This document shows, one piece after another, positions 7,855 to 16,088 of a stretch of 64,000 nt of DNA. The notes beneath the pieces were generated by a model. The model had not been told where the DNA came from and did not search any database. It saw only the letters and a list, made by a program, of their open reading frames with translations. Origin of the DNA: Novosphingobium sp. Chol11. GTDB lineage: Bacteria; Pseudomonadota; Alphaproteobacteria; Sphingomonadales; Sphingomonadaceae. The stretch is taken from the NCBI RefSeq assembly GCF_900218065.1, contig NZ_OBMU01000002.1, positions 326,232 to 390,231 of the forward strand, written 5' to 3'. The translations under genes were made by a program, and so were the position numbers. Position 1 is the first letter of the stretch. Every line of letters starts with the position of its first letter.

Positions 7855-9465
7855 ATGACGCATTTGGTTGATGAGAATATGTCTTCGGACGCTGCTGTAG
7901 TATTTCAGCATTTCTTCGAATTGTCCGTGGACATGCTCGCTACCGCTTCGTCCGACGACGGGACGTGGCGCAGCGTCAATCCGGCTTTTGAGCGTATCTT
8001 GGGGTGGAGCAAATCCGATCTGATCGGTCACCTTATTGCACCGTTGGTACATCCTGACGATCTGGAGCGAACACAGGCAGCAAGCGCTGACCTTGATCGC
8101 GGGGCTTCGTTGTTCGAATTTGAGCATCGGCTTCGGTGCAAGGATGGCAGCTACCGTTGGATTTCGTGGCACGCCGCGGTCCGGGAAGCGGACGGTCTCG
8201 CCTATTGCATCGGCCGCGATGTCACCGCGCGCCGCGCAGCCGAGGAGCGGCAGGCATTTTTGCTGAACCTTAGCGAAGGGCTGCGCGACCTGGCAGAGCC
8301 GGTTGAGGTTCAGGAATTCGCCCAGCGGTTGCTTGGCGAATATCTGGGCGCGGCGCGCGTGGGCTATGCCGAGGATGTCGGCGATGGCGTGCCCGCCCAA
8401 ATCTCCATTATCGAGGAAACGGCCCAGCGGACGCTCATTGCCGTGGAGCGTGCCCGGGCGGAGACTGCCTTGAGGAGAAGCGAGCTAAAATATCGTGATC
8501 TCTTCAATTCGATGGATGAGGGCTATTGCATCATCCAGATCCTGTACGAAGCGGGCCGCCCGGTCGATTGGCGCTTCCTGGAAGTAAATCCGGCGTTCGA
8601 AAAGCATAACGGGCTTGGCAATGCCGTGGGCCGGACCATGCGGGAACTGCAACCGGCGATCGAACCCAAATGGGTCGATATCTACGCGCATGTCGCGGAG
8701 ACGGGCGAAAGCCTCCGGTTCGAGGAAGACTCGCAGGCACTTAATGGGCGGACGTTCAATCTCTTCGCCTTTCAGGTGGGCAACCCCGACGACAAGACCG
8801 TCGCCGTGCTATTCCAGGACATCACCGAACAGCGCCGGAGCGAGAAGGAGCTGCGCGAAAGCGAGGACCGCCTGCGTGTGCTGGTCGCTGAACTCCAGCA
8901 TCGGGTTCGCAACATGCTGACGGTCGTCCGCTCGATGTTCGCGAGCACTGCGGAGACGAGCGAGAATATCGATCATCTGGTCGATCATTTCGTCGGACGG
9001 CTGGACGCGCTTGCGCGTACGCAGGTGATCGTCACAAGCAGTGTCGATCAGACGGTGGACCTGGAAAATCTCATCAGGGACGAACTGCTGAGCGTCGGCG
9101 TCCACGATGGTCCGGCGGTCGAGATCGAGGGTCCGGATGTGGCCCTGAGTTCCAAGATCGGTGAGACATTGGGATTGGCATTTCACGAACTCACGACCAA
9201 CGCGCTGAAATATGGAGCGCTGAAGGCTCCGAACGGGCGCCTGAATATCTCCTGGCACGTCGAAATGGATGATGGGGGGGCACCCAAGCTTCACCTGTGC
9301 TGGGCTGAAAGAGGCGTGCCCGCAATCTCCGTCAATCCTTCGCGTCAGGGATTTGGCCGCGAGTTGATCGAGGACGCGCTTGCCTATCGTCTGGGCGCTG
9401 AAACCAGGCTGGAGTTCCGCTCAGGCGGTGTGCGCTGGTCCATTTCTCTTCCTTTGGCAGGGTAG
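7855..9465 (+). CDS. PAS-domain HWE-family sensor histidine kinase with truncated GAF
   Basis: A cytosolic hybrid-free sensor kinase of 536 residues. PAS 1 spans about 12-125 (ending CIGRDVTARRAAEERQ), a remnant GAF about 130-200, PAS 2 about 210-315 (ending VLFQDITEQRRSE), then the HWE kinase core: phosphoacceptor His at about 349 in ELQHRVRNML, N-box FHELTTNALKYGA, the family's Trp-Glu in LCWAERGVP, and GFGRELIE near the end. The GAF region jumps from LGEYLGAARVGYAEDVGDG straight to ISIIEETAQRT, skipping roughly 100 residues found in relatives. No membrane segment. A second ATG at 7879 could also be the start. No response regulator gene is adjacent, typical of orphan HWE kinases. Confidence 0.85.
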   Translation: MTHLVDENMSSDAAVVFQHFFELSVDMLATASSDDGTWRSVNPAFERILGWSKSDLIGHLIAPLVHPDDLERTQAASADLDRGASLFEFEHRLRCKDGSYRWISWHAAVREADGLAYCIGRDVTARRAAEERQAFLLNLSEGLRDLAEPVEVQEFAQRLLGEYLGAARVGYAEDVGDGVPAQISIIEETAQRTLIAVERARAETALRRSELKYRDLFNSMDEGYCIIQILYEAGRPVDWRFLEVNPAFEKHNGLGNAVGRTMRELQPAIEPKWVDIYAHVAETGESLRFEEDSQALNGRTFNLFAFQVGNPDDKTVAVLFQDITEQRRSEKELRESEDRLRVLVAELQHRVRNMLTVVRSMFASTAETSENIDHLVDHFVGRLDALARTQVIVTSSVDQTVDLENLIRDELLSVGVHDGPAVEIEGPDVALSSKIGETLGLAFHELTTNALKYGALKAPNGRLNISWHVEMDDGGAPKLHLCWAERGVPAISVNPSRQGFGRELIEDALAYRLGAETRLEFRSGGVRWSISLPLAG

Positions 9466-9501
9466 GCAGTATAGGGCGCCACTCTGTTACAGGAGACCAT
9501 C

Positions 9502-9897
9502 GTGCTACCCGCCAGAACGTTCAGCGTGTCGATAAATCAGGAATGGCGCGCGCTCTATGAGAAGATCTGGCGACCGGAGTTTTTCCCCGAGTGGGCCTCT
9601 GGCCTGGCGGAATCGGCGCTGCGCCAGGATGGGGACAGCTGGTTGGCCGATGGCGCGGAGGGGCCTGTGCGCATCCGCTTCACCCCTCACAACGACCTTG
9701 GGGTCATGGACCATTATGTGGATTTGGGTGGCGGTGAAGAGGTTCATGTCCCCTTGCGCGTCGTGCAGAATGGCGAAGGCGCGGAAGTCATGCTGACGCT
9801 CTTTCGCCAGCCCGGTATGGATGACGAGCGATTTGCCGCCGACATCAAATGGGTCAACCGTGATCTCAAAAGCTTGAAGAGGCTGGTGGAGGCCTGA
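9502..9897 (+). CDS. SRPBCC/START-like small protein
   Basis: A 131-residue protein starting at a GTG with AGGAGACC directly upstream. The pattern (FSVSINQEWRALYEKIWRPEFFPEW, a central hydrophobic strand set, and MLTLFRQPGMDDERFAADIKWVNRDL at the end) matches SRPBCC/polyketide-cyclase-like ligand-binding folds, where a long C-terminal helix closes a cavity. It lies 36 bases after the histidine kinase on the same strand and may be cotranscribed. The ligand cannot be deduced. Confidence 0.68.
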   Translation: MLPARTFSVSINQEWRALYEKIWRPEFFPEWASGLAESALRQDGDSWLADGAEGPVRIRFTPHNDLGVMDHYVDLGGGEEVHVPLRVVQNGEGAEVMLTLFRQPGMDDERFAADIKWVNRDLKSLKRLVEA

Positions 9898-9911
9898 TCA
9901 GGGCGGGCGCA

Positions 9912-10451
9912 TCAGGCCTCGCGCCATTCGCCCTGCGCAATGCCATCCAACGTCCAATCGCCGATCTGCCATCGCACGAGGCGCAGTGTTGGATGCCCGA
10001 CCGCGGCCGTCATCCGACGAACTTGTCGATTCCGGCCCTCCCGGATCGTGATGCGGAGCCAGCAATCGGGCACGCTCTTGCGGTAGCGGACCGGCGGATC
10101 GCGTGGCCATAGGTCTGGCGTATCGATCCGCTCGACCTCAGCAGGCAGGGTGAGCCCGTCCTTCAGCTTTACGCCCCGCCTTAACGGTTCAAGTGCCGCA
10201 TCGGAAGGGTCGCCTTCGACCTGCACCAGATAGGTCTTGGGCATCTTGAAGCGCGGATTGGCGATCCGCGCCTGCAATCGCCCGTCATCGGTCAGCAGCA
10301 ACAAGCCTTCGCTGTCGAGGTCGAGCCGCCCGGCAGGATAGACGCCCGGCCTGTCGATGAAGCTTGCAAGCGTCGGACGCGGCGGACCCGTGCTGTCATC
10401 CGTGAACTGGCAGAGCACGCCATAGGGCTTGTTGAAGAGGATCAGCGTCAC
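9912..10451 (-). CDS. rluE: 23S rRNA pseudouridine synthase, RluE type
   Basis: A small RsuA/RluB/E-family enzyme (179 residues) without the N-terminal S4 domain. It shows the catalytic block [16 protein letters not shown] (the second Asp region attacks uridine), the [12 protein letters not shown] opening, the KTYLVQVEG strand and [24 protein letters not shown]. These features fit RluE, which makes pseudouridine at position 2457 of 23S rRNA in E. coli. The GTG at 10451 was chosen because GAGGAGGA lies eight bases upstream; an ATG at 10469 overlaps the upstream gene. It follows the L16 hydroxylase-like gene by four bases. Confidence 0.87.
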   Translation of the reverse strand: MTLILFNKPYGVLCQFTDDSTGPPRPTLASFIDRPGVYPAGRLDLDSEGLLLLTDDGRLQARIANPRFKMPKTYLVQVEGDPSDAALEPLRRGVKLKDGLTLPAEVERIDTPDLWPRDPPVRYRKSVPDCWLRITIREGRNRQVRRMTAAVGHPTLRLVRWQIGDWTLDGIAQGEWREA

Positions 10452-10455
10452 AGGA

Positions 10456-11604
10456 TCAATCCTCCTCATCGAAGGCGAGGCTGCCCTGGTCGATCAGTGT
10501 CTTGATAAGGGCGACCGCTCCGGCGGCTTGAGCAAGCTTTGGATTTGGCGCGACGGTGGAGACGGAGCATAGCCTTTCCGCGAGAGACGCGGTGTCTTCG
10601 CCGCAATCGAAGCAATGACCATCGACGAACAGCAGGATGGAGGGCCCTTGCCGGATGAAGGCGTAACGGCTTGCCGGATTGCGGCTGAGCGTGGCGCCTT
10701 GGGCCAGCAGCGCCTGCACTTCATCGGGAGCGATTGGTTCTTCAGGCCGCCAGTCGGCGTCGGCATATTTGGGCAGGCTGTTGTGAAGCCCGAACCAGCG
10801 GGCGAAGGCGTCGCGATCGCTCAGCGCTTCCATCACCATCGCATGCATCCGGTCGAGGGCCGCGTTGCTTATCTCCCCGCGGTTGGACTGGAGGATGAGG
10901 TCGGGATCGGCATAACGATCTTCCTCCGTCATGCCATCGGCCTGATGAGCGCTCCAGCCTTCGACGAGGTCGGCGCGGGAAGGGGCGCGAAAGCCGATAG
11001 AATAGGTCATGCAGTCATCGCCAATAGCGACGCCGTCATGCGCGAAGCCGGGAGGCACGTAGAGCATGTCGCCGGGCTCCAAAATCCATTCTTCCGCGGC
11101 CTTGAAATCCGCGATGAGGCGCAAGTCGTCATGGGGAAGCAAAGGCGTCGAAGCATCGCAGCGCGGGCCGACACGCCAGCGCCGCCGGCCGAGGCCCTGG
11201 ATCAGGAAGACGTCATATTGATCATAATGAGGGCCGACGCCGCCGCCGTCAGTGGCGTAGCTCACCATGACATCGTCGATGCGCCAGCCGGGTATGAAGC
11301 GGAAGGGTTCGACCAGTGCCGCGACATCGGGGACATGATGGTCCACAGCCTGCACCAGCAATGTCCAGGGGCTGGTTCCCAGCTCGCGAAATCTGGCTTC
11401 CGGCAAGGGGCCGCTTTCCACCGTCAATTTACCGGCTGGTCCGGTGATCAGGCGCGATTCTATGCCTTCTTCGCAGGCGAGGCCGGCGAGTTCGTCCGGG
11501 TCGAGCGGGTTGTGCCAATTGTCCCACGGATTGCGGATGAGGAGGGGGCGTTTTTGCCAGAAGTCGTGAAGGAAATCGTCAATTGAAAAGATTTTGAGAT
11601 GCAT
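10456..11604 (-). CDS. Cupin (JmjC-type) ribosomal oxygenase, RoxA/YcfD-like
   Basis: A 2-oxoglutarate/Fe(II) oxygenase of 382 residues related to E. coli RoxA (YcfD), which hydroxylates an arginine of ribosomal protein L16. Visible iron ligands are the HxD in [10 protein letters not shown] and the distal His in PPGFAHDGV; the substrate-recognition start [15 protein letters not shown] is characteristic. The C-terminal half (from about residue 260) resembles the family's winged-helix dimerisation region. The start at 11604 (MHLKIFS) is chosen by homology; the frame extends to a GTG at 11646. Its neighbour rluE also modifies the large ribosomal subunit, and the two genes are nearly contiguous, suggesting one ribosome-maturation operon. 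Confidence 0.87.
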   Translation of the reverse strand: MHLKIFSIDDFLHDFWQKRPLLIRNPWDNWHNPLDPDELAGLACEEGIESRLITGPAGKLTVESGPLPEARFRELGTSPWTLLVQAVDHHVPDVAALVEPFRFIPGWRIDDVMVSYATDGGGVGPHYDQYDVFLIQGLGRRRWRVGPRCDASTPLLPHDDLRLIADFKAAEEWILEPGDMLYVPPGFAHDGVAIGDDCMTYSIGFRAPSRADLVEGWSAHQADGMTEEDRYADPDLILQSNRGEISNAALDRMHAMVMEALSDRDAFARWFGLHNSLPKYADADWRPEEPIAPDEVQALLAQGATLSRNPASRYAFIRQGPSILLFVDGHCFDCGEDTASLAERLCSVSTVAPNPKLAQAAGAVALIKTLIDQGSLAFDEED

Positions 11605-11725
11605 GGGGTGCACATGGGGGGATTGGGGGCGGGTGTCAAAAGCCACTTTGGCAATCCGTGCTATTGAAAATCGGTCGCAATGTCATTAGCAGCGCCCGCA
11701 ACGAGCGATCCCTGGGGGAACAGAC

Positions 11726-13783
11726 ATGACGAATCACACCATCCTGAAGCTGAGCGTGGCGCTGTCCGCCCTGGCTCTGACTTGTCCTGCCATGGCAGAG
11801 GACGCGGCGCCCGCCGCCGGTGAGGCGAGTGCGAGCGAACAGGGCATCATCGTAACGGCCCGCGCGGGGACGAAGACCGAGACGCCGCCCCTGGAAGTGC
11901 CGCAGCCAGTCACGGTGATCAGCGAGCGCACCTATTTGTCGCAAGGCGCGATCAGCATCAGCGATACGGTCAAATATGCCGCGGGCGTTACCGCCAACGC
12001 CTATGGCCGCGACACGCGCGTCGACAATTTCGTCATCCGCGGGATCGACGCGCTGCAGTTCCGCGACGGCATGCGCGACATTTTCAGCTATTATGCCAGC
12101 ATCACGTCCGACCCCTATAATTTCTCGCAAGTCGAGATCGTGCGCGGCCCGGCGTCGGTGCTGTTCGGACAAGGATCGATCGGCGGCCTCGTCAATCTGG
12201 TTTCCAAGACGCCGACCTTCCAGACCGGCGGCGAAGCGTCGATCGTCTATGGCAGCTATGACCGCAAGGAAGCCATGGGCGACGTCAATGTGGCACTGTC
12301 CGATACGCTGGCGGTGCGCGCGGTCGGCAGGGTGCGCGACGCGGACACCTATGTCGATCATGTGCGGGACGACCGGGTGATGTTCGCCCCGTCCGTCCGC
12401 TGGCAGCCGACGCCGGACACCGATCTGGTGCTGCAGGGGCTGTACCAGAAGGACAAGAGCGGATCGACGTCGCAGTTCCTGCCCGTCGTCGGCACCTTCC
12501 GGCCAAACCCGAACAACGGTGAGAGGCTGGACCCATTCCTCTTTGTCGGGAAGCCGGGGTGGGATCGCTATGATGGGCGCACGCTGCAGGGTGGTGGATC
12601 GCTTACCCAGCGTTTCGGCGACAATGTGCAGTTGAACGTCAAGGCGCGGTATATCGACAGCGACGTGACCTATTTCACCCACTACGCCGATAGCTATACC
12701 AATCCGACTAATCCTTATCTGGACCCCGCTGGCCGCACCATGACGCTGCTCAGCGACGGCAGCTATGCGCGGATGAACGTATTCTCCACCGACAACAACC
12801 TGTTGTTCAACTTCAATACCGGTGCGGATATCGAGCATAAGCTGCTCGTGGGCCTGGATTACAGCTGGAACAAGGTCAGCAAGCGGGCCGGCGGCGGGTC
12901 CGATATCATTGATATTTACGATATCGACTATGATGCCTTGACCATCCCGGCCATCTCCCCGGATTGGGCCGCGGTGTCACAAAAGCAGCTTGGCATTTAT
13001 GTGCAGGACCAGATCCGCTTTTGGGACCGCGTCTCGGTGGTTCTGGGCGCGCGGCGCGACCGGGTGACGACTTCGGGAACGGCGGTCAAGGACAAGGCGA
13101 CCACCTTCCGTGCGGGCATCATCGGCGAATTGGGTGCGGGCTTCTCGCCCTTCTTCAGCTATACCGAAAGCTTCCTGCCGATCGCGATGACGGTCGATGG
13201 CGGCAGCCCGGCCCGGCCGCAGCGCGGGACGCAATATGAGGTTGGCTTCAAGTGGCAGCCGGAACGCAACACGCTGATCACGGTGACGGGTTTCCATATC
13301 AAGGAAATCAACCGCATCATCTATGGCTCGGCTGGCTCCATCACGCAGTCCGGGGAGATCACCAGCAAGGGCATCGAGATCGAAGCAAGCCATCAGCTGC
13401 CCGGCAATTTCGAACTGCTGGCCAATTACGGCTATAACAAGCTGGTGTCGCACGATACGGCGACCTTCGATTATCTGCCGCGTCATACGGCGTCCTTGTG
13501 GACGACGAAGACGTTCGGCCTGGAAGATGGCGCGCAGCTGCGGCTGGGCGCGGGCGTCAACTATACCGGCAAGCGGACCTCCATCGGCTCGGCCTGGACG
13601 CTGGTGACGCCGAGCTACACCTTGGTCGATGCTCTGGCGGAAATCAGCTGGAAGGATTGGCGCTTTGCGGTCAATGCCACCAACCTGCTGAACAAGCAGT
13701 ATTTCGCGTCCTGCCTGGCGCGCGGTGATTGTTTCGTGGGCGCGCCGCGCAATGTGATGGGGACGGTCAGTTATCGGTTCTAA
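11726..13783 (+). CDS. TonB-dependent siderophore receptor
   Basis: An outer-membrane barrel of 685 residues. Residues 1-24 are a signal peptide; a TonB box-like segment follows (GIIVTARAGTK); the plug spans about 50-170 (TVISERTYLSQG...VEIVRGPASVLFGQGSIGGLVNLVSKTP, a hallmark of ferrichrome-type receptors); the remainder alternates aromatic-rich barrel strands and ends GTVSYRF with a terminal Phe. The fold matches the TonB-dependent siderophore receptor family, so ferric-siderophore uptake is likely, substrate unknown. A GGGGGAA sequence lies before the ATG. The upstream 80 bases contain CATTAGCA, reminiscent of part of an alphaproteobacterial iron-responsive site, but no full palindrome. 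Confidence 0.9.
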   Translation: MTNHTILKLSVALSALALTCPAMAEDAAPAAGEASASEQGIIVTARAGTKTETPPLEVPQPVTVISERTYLSQGAISISDTVKYAAGVTANAYGRDTRVDNFVIRGIDALQFRDGMRDIFSYYASITSDPYNFSQVEIVRGPASVLFGQGSIGGLVNLVSKTPTFQTGGEASIVYGSYDRKEAMGDVNVALSDTLAVRAVGRVRDADTYVDHVRDDRVMFAPSVRWQPTPDTDLVLQGLYQKDKSGSTSQFLPVVGTFRPNPNNGERLDPFLFVGKPGWDRYDGRTLQGGGSLTQRFGDNVQLNVKARYIDSDVTYFTHYADSYTNPTNPYLDPAGRTMTLLSDGSYARMNVFSTDNNLLFNFNTGADIEHKLLVGLDYSWNKVSKRAGGGSDIIDIYDIDYDALTIPAISPDWAAVSQKQLGIYVQDQIRFWDRVSVVLGARRDRVTTSGTAVKDKATTFRAGIIGELGAGFSPFFSYTESFLPIAMTVDGGSPARPQRGTQYEVGFKWQPERNTLITVTGFHIKEINRIIYGSAGSITQSGEITSKGIEIEASHQLPGNFELLANYGYNKLVSHDTATFDYLPRHTASLWTTKTFGLEDGAQLRLGAGVNYTGKRTSIGSAWTLVTPSYTLVDALAEISWKDWRFAVNATNLLNKQYFASCLARGDCFVGAPRNVMGTVSYRF

Positions 13784-13794
13784 TCTCGCCTGTT

Positions 13795-13816
13795 CCCCTC
13801 CCGCTTGCGGGAGGGG
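13795..13816. repeat. GC-rich palindrome, copy 1 (possible terminator)
   Basis: CCCCTCCCGC-TT-GCGGGAGGGG is a perfect 10-bp inverted repeat starting 12 bases after the siderophore receptor stop codon. The right flank reads TTAGGGGTGGGG. A second copy in opposite orientation is at 13899-13920, so the two form a REPIN-like pair. It may also stop transcription of the receptor gene, although no T-run follows. Confidence 0.7.
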
Positions 13817-13898
13817 TTAGGGGTGGGGCGAGCGGTAGCGAGCTTTTTGACCTTTGAGCGTTGTGAGCGATTGCTGGCGCAATCATGCCCACCCCCAG

Positions 13899-13920
13899 CC
13901 CCTCCCGCTTGCAGGAGGGG
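13899..13920. repeat. GC-rich palindrome, copy 2 (inverted relative to copy 1)
   Basis: CCCCTCCCGC-TT-GCAGGAGGGG, one mismatch from copy 1. Its left flank CCCACCCCCAG is the reverse complement of the right flank of copy 1, so the whole 13795-13920 element is an inverted pair with about 80 bases between. Confidence 0.7.
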
Positions 13921-14000
13921 CTACTGTGCTAATCTGGCCTTGACTCATTATGGAACTCACCGATACCCATTTCGCGAAATATGGGAAAGGATGAGGAATA

Positions 14001-14810
14001 ATGGCGCGTTTGGAAGGCAAGGTCGCGATCGTCACGGGCGCGGGGCGTCAGGGTAATATCGGCGCGGCGGTGTGCGACGCATTTCTGCGGGAAGGTGCGC
14101 GGGCGGTGATCGCCACCGATCTGCGGACCGAAGATGCAGTCAGCAGCGAGATGGACGGCAAGCATGGCGCTGGCCGGTTCAAGCTCGTCGCGCAGGATGT
14201 GACGCAGGAGGCCGACTGGGCCAAGCTGGTGTCGTCGGTCATGGCCGAATATGGCGCGATCGACGTGCTGGTGAACAATGCGGGCATTTCCATCCATGGC
14301 GGTATCGAGCACACGTCGCTGGAAGACCTGCACAAGGTCATGGCGGTCAACCATGATAGCGGTTTCCTGGGCATCAAGCATTGCGCCCCTGCACTGGCGG
14401 AAGCGGTGAAGCGCTTTCCCGGCGGCGGATCGGTGGTCAACACCGTGTCGATGGCTTCCCACATGCCCAATGCCAATAATCTGAGCTATCATGTGTCCAA
14501 GGCGGCGCAGCGCATGCTGACCATGTGCGCCGCGATCGAATTCGGCCCCAAGCGCATCCGCGTCAATTCGGTGCATCCGGGGCAGACGACGACGCCGCTG
14601 CTGAGGGAAGGCTATGAGGGCTATGCACAGATGGGCCTTTATGAATCCGCCGAGGCGGGTATTCAGGAACTGGTGAAAATGTGTCCGCTCGGCATCGAAG
14701 CCTTCCCAGAAGATGCGGCGCATGCCTTTGTCTATCTGGCATCGGATGAGTCACGCTTCGTAACTGGCGCATCGATCTATCATGACGGTGGGCTCGGGCG
14801 TCAATATTAA
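14001..14810 (+). CDS. SDR-family NAD(P)-dependent oxidoreductase
   Basis: A classical short-chain dehydrogenase of 269 residues. It has the dinucleotide motif TGAGRQGNIG (residues 12-21), NNAG in VLVNNAGIS, the catalytic Ser in NTVSMASH and the YxxxK pair in LSYHVSKAAQ, then the VHPGQTTTPLL loop and the C-terminal GASIYHDGG. Substrate is unknown; SDRs of this kind act on secondary alcohols or ketones. AGGATGAGG precedes the ATG. It stands alone between repeat elements and a convergent TetR gene. Confidence 0.87.
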   Translation: MARLEGKVAIVTGAGRQGNIGAAVCDAFLREGARAVIATDLRTEDAVSSEMDGKHGAGRFKLVAQDVTQEADWAKLVSSVMAEYGAIDVLVNNAGISIHGGIEHTSLEDLHKVMAVNHDSGFLGIKHCAPALAEAVKRFPGGGSVVNTVSMASHMPNANNLSYHVSKAAQRMLTMCAAIEFGPKRIRVNSVHPGQTTTPLLREGYEGYAQMGLYESAEAGIQELVKMCPLGIEAFPEDAAHAFVYLASDESRFVTGASIYHDGGLGRQY

Positions 14811-15012
14811 GCGGGATTGATGAGGGGCGGCCGAGGCTGCCCCTTGTCATGTTTCAAGATTTTTGTGCTGTTTGCTGTTGTCATAGGCGGGCGTTGGCCT
14901 GGTCGAGGCGCGACCGTCTTACACTAAGGGACTCGCGTCAGGCGTTTTGCGTCACCCTCAGGATTGACTACCCCTTGTGATGCTTGGGCAGCATCGGAGG
15001 AAGCGGGACCGC

Positions 15013-15031
15013 GGATCAAGTCCGGGGTGAC
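15013..15031. repeat. GGATCAAGTCCGGGGTGAC repeat, half copy
   Basis: A 19-base sequence identical to the right part of the palindrome at 19191-19215. It lies in the 280-base gap between the SDR and TetR genes, in which no gene is seen. Confidence 0.55.
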
Positions 15032-15090
15032 AAACATTCAGACATTGCGATGTTGTATGCGACAGCCAGCAGCCATGCGTTTGGGAAGGC

Positions 15091-15759
15091 TCAGCCTGGA
15101 CGCGGACGAGCGTTGTCCGCGACGGGCATCAGTCCCCGTGCGATCAGTTCCGCGACGCGAAGGGCCTTTGCATCGGCCTGTTCGTCGGTCAGGGGCTCGG
15201 CCGTGCCTGCCGAGACAGCATCGACCATGTCCTGCGACAATAGCCACAGGAACATTGATGCGACCTCTTCGCAATCAATGGCACGGATCAGGCCGCGTTC
15301 CTGAAGCCGTTCCAGATAGGCGCGGAGCGGCGCCTGCTGGCGCGCGGTTCGTGCCTCACCCATGGCATCGCGAAACTCGGGGAAGCGCAAGCCTTCGCGC
15401 ATGCTGATCGCGGTCACGGCATGCGCGGCTTTGGTCCGGGTGCTGCGCATGATCATGCGGGCCCATTCATAGAGGCCCTCCACCGGATCGTCGCGGTCGA
15501 GCAGGCGCAGGTCGGCAGCCATGTGCCTATCCGCAATCCGGTCCAGCACGGCGCGCAGCAGTCCGGGCTTGCCGCCATATTTGGCATAGATGGTCTTTTT
15601 GGAAACGCTGGCGCGCTGGGCGATCAGCGTCAGCGTGGCGCGTTCATAGCCAAGTTCGGTCAGCGCTTGTTCGGCCGCCTGGAGCAGTGTTTCGGCGCGT
15701 TCTTGAAGCTCTGCCGCGCGCGGACGGCCAGCGCCGCTTCGCTTTTTCCCCTGGTGCAT
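15091..15759 (-). CDS. TetR-family transcriptional regulator
   Basis: A 222-residue one-component regulator. The N-terminal helix-turn-helix spans about residues 20-65 (AAEQALTELGYERATLTLIAQRASVSKKTIYAKYGGKPGLL), ending in the KKTIYAKYGGK recognition pattern typical of TetR. The C-terminal ligand domain (about 75-215) has a RMIMRSTRTKAAHAV helix and no recognised ligand pocket. A basic tail-like head, MHQGKKRSGAGRPRA, precedes the HTH. It is divergent from phhA across a 330-base gap. No strong ribosome binding site precedes the ATG. Confidence 0.85.
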   Translation of the reverse strand: MHQGKKRSGAGRPRAAELQERAETLLQAAEQALTELGYERATLTLIAQRASVSKKTIYAKYGGKPGLLRAVLDRIADRHMAADLRLLDRDDPVEGLYEWARMIMRSTRTKAAHAVTAISMREGLRFPEFRDAMGEARTARQQAPLRAYLERLQERGLIRAIDCEEVASMFLWLLSQDMVDAVSAGTAEPLTDEQADAKALRVAELIARGLMPVADNARPRPG

Positions 15760-15810
15760 GGTGATGGCTTGGCTTGATCGCGGGCGGAGCGCAAGGCCCG
15801 GCTGTACGAG

Positions 15811-15845
15811 AAAAAGCGTCCCGCCTTGCCCCAGAAGGCGGGACG
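15811..15845 (-). terminator. Intrinsic terminator pointing toward the TetR gene
   Basis: On the minus strand CGTCCCGCCTT (15845-15835), a 7-base loop and AAGGCGGGACG (15827-15817) form a perfect 11-bp stem, followed by one C and five Ts (15815-15811). This is a strong rho-independent terminator, yet no minus-strand coding gene ends here: the TetR ATG begins 52 bases downstream. Confidence 0.78.
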
Positions 15846-15945
15846 GGACGCTCCGGCGGTCGCAGGCCGCCCCCGGGAAACCGTGCGCGGGCCGCGTCCG
15901 GAAAGGGAAACCTGCTAAGCCGTTGATAGTTCCCGAGAAGATCAG
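15811..15945 (-). ncRNA. Candidate structured small RNA or leader ending at an intrinsic terminator
   Basis: Within the 330-base gap between the TetR gene and phhA, the minus strand shows a series of paired segments in 5' to 3' order: a hairpin pairing 15929-15934 with 15905-15911 (one bulge), a larger stem pairing GGACGC (15894-15899) with GCGTCC (15846-15851) that encloses a GGCGG/CCGCC hairpin (15855-15871), and then the terminator at 15811-15845. No plausible coding frame covers it. The order fits a small RNA gene, or a long leader of the TetR gene with premature termination. The 5' end and any promoter are not determined, and I cannot match it to a named RNA family. Confidence 0.4.
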
Positions 15946-16088
15946 CCACTGGCGGCGACGGGCCGAACCGGCGATATTGATGAGATTCTTTCATCGGCCA
16001 GGGCCAGGGCGATTTGCGCGTTTCGTTGTTCCGGTCATTGCAACCGATATTGGAACCACATCGCGCCCTTTTTGTGCGATAAGAGGCC

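Noticed and set aside
11662..11691. Possible iron-responsive operator before the siderophore receptor
   Set aside because: Only one half-site-like CATTAGCA is visible; the other half does not form a convincing palindrome.
11636..12838. 400-codon open frame opposite the siderophore receptor
   Set aside because: Antisense to a clear receptor gene; the product is a His/Arg/Asp-rich shadow with no domain, a common effect of high GC.
15760..16088. tRNA or rRNA fragment in the gap
   Set aside because: No cloverleaf or conserved tRNA boxes were found in this or any other intergenic stretch.
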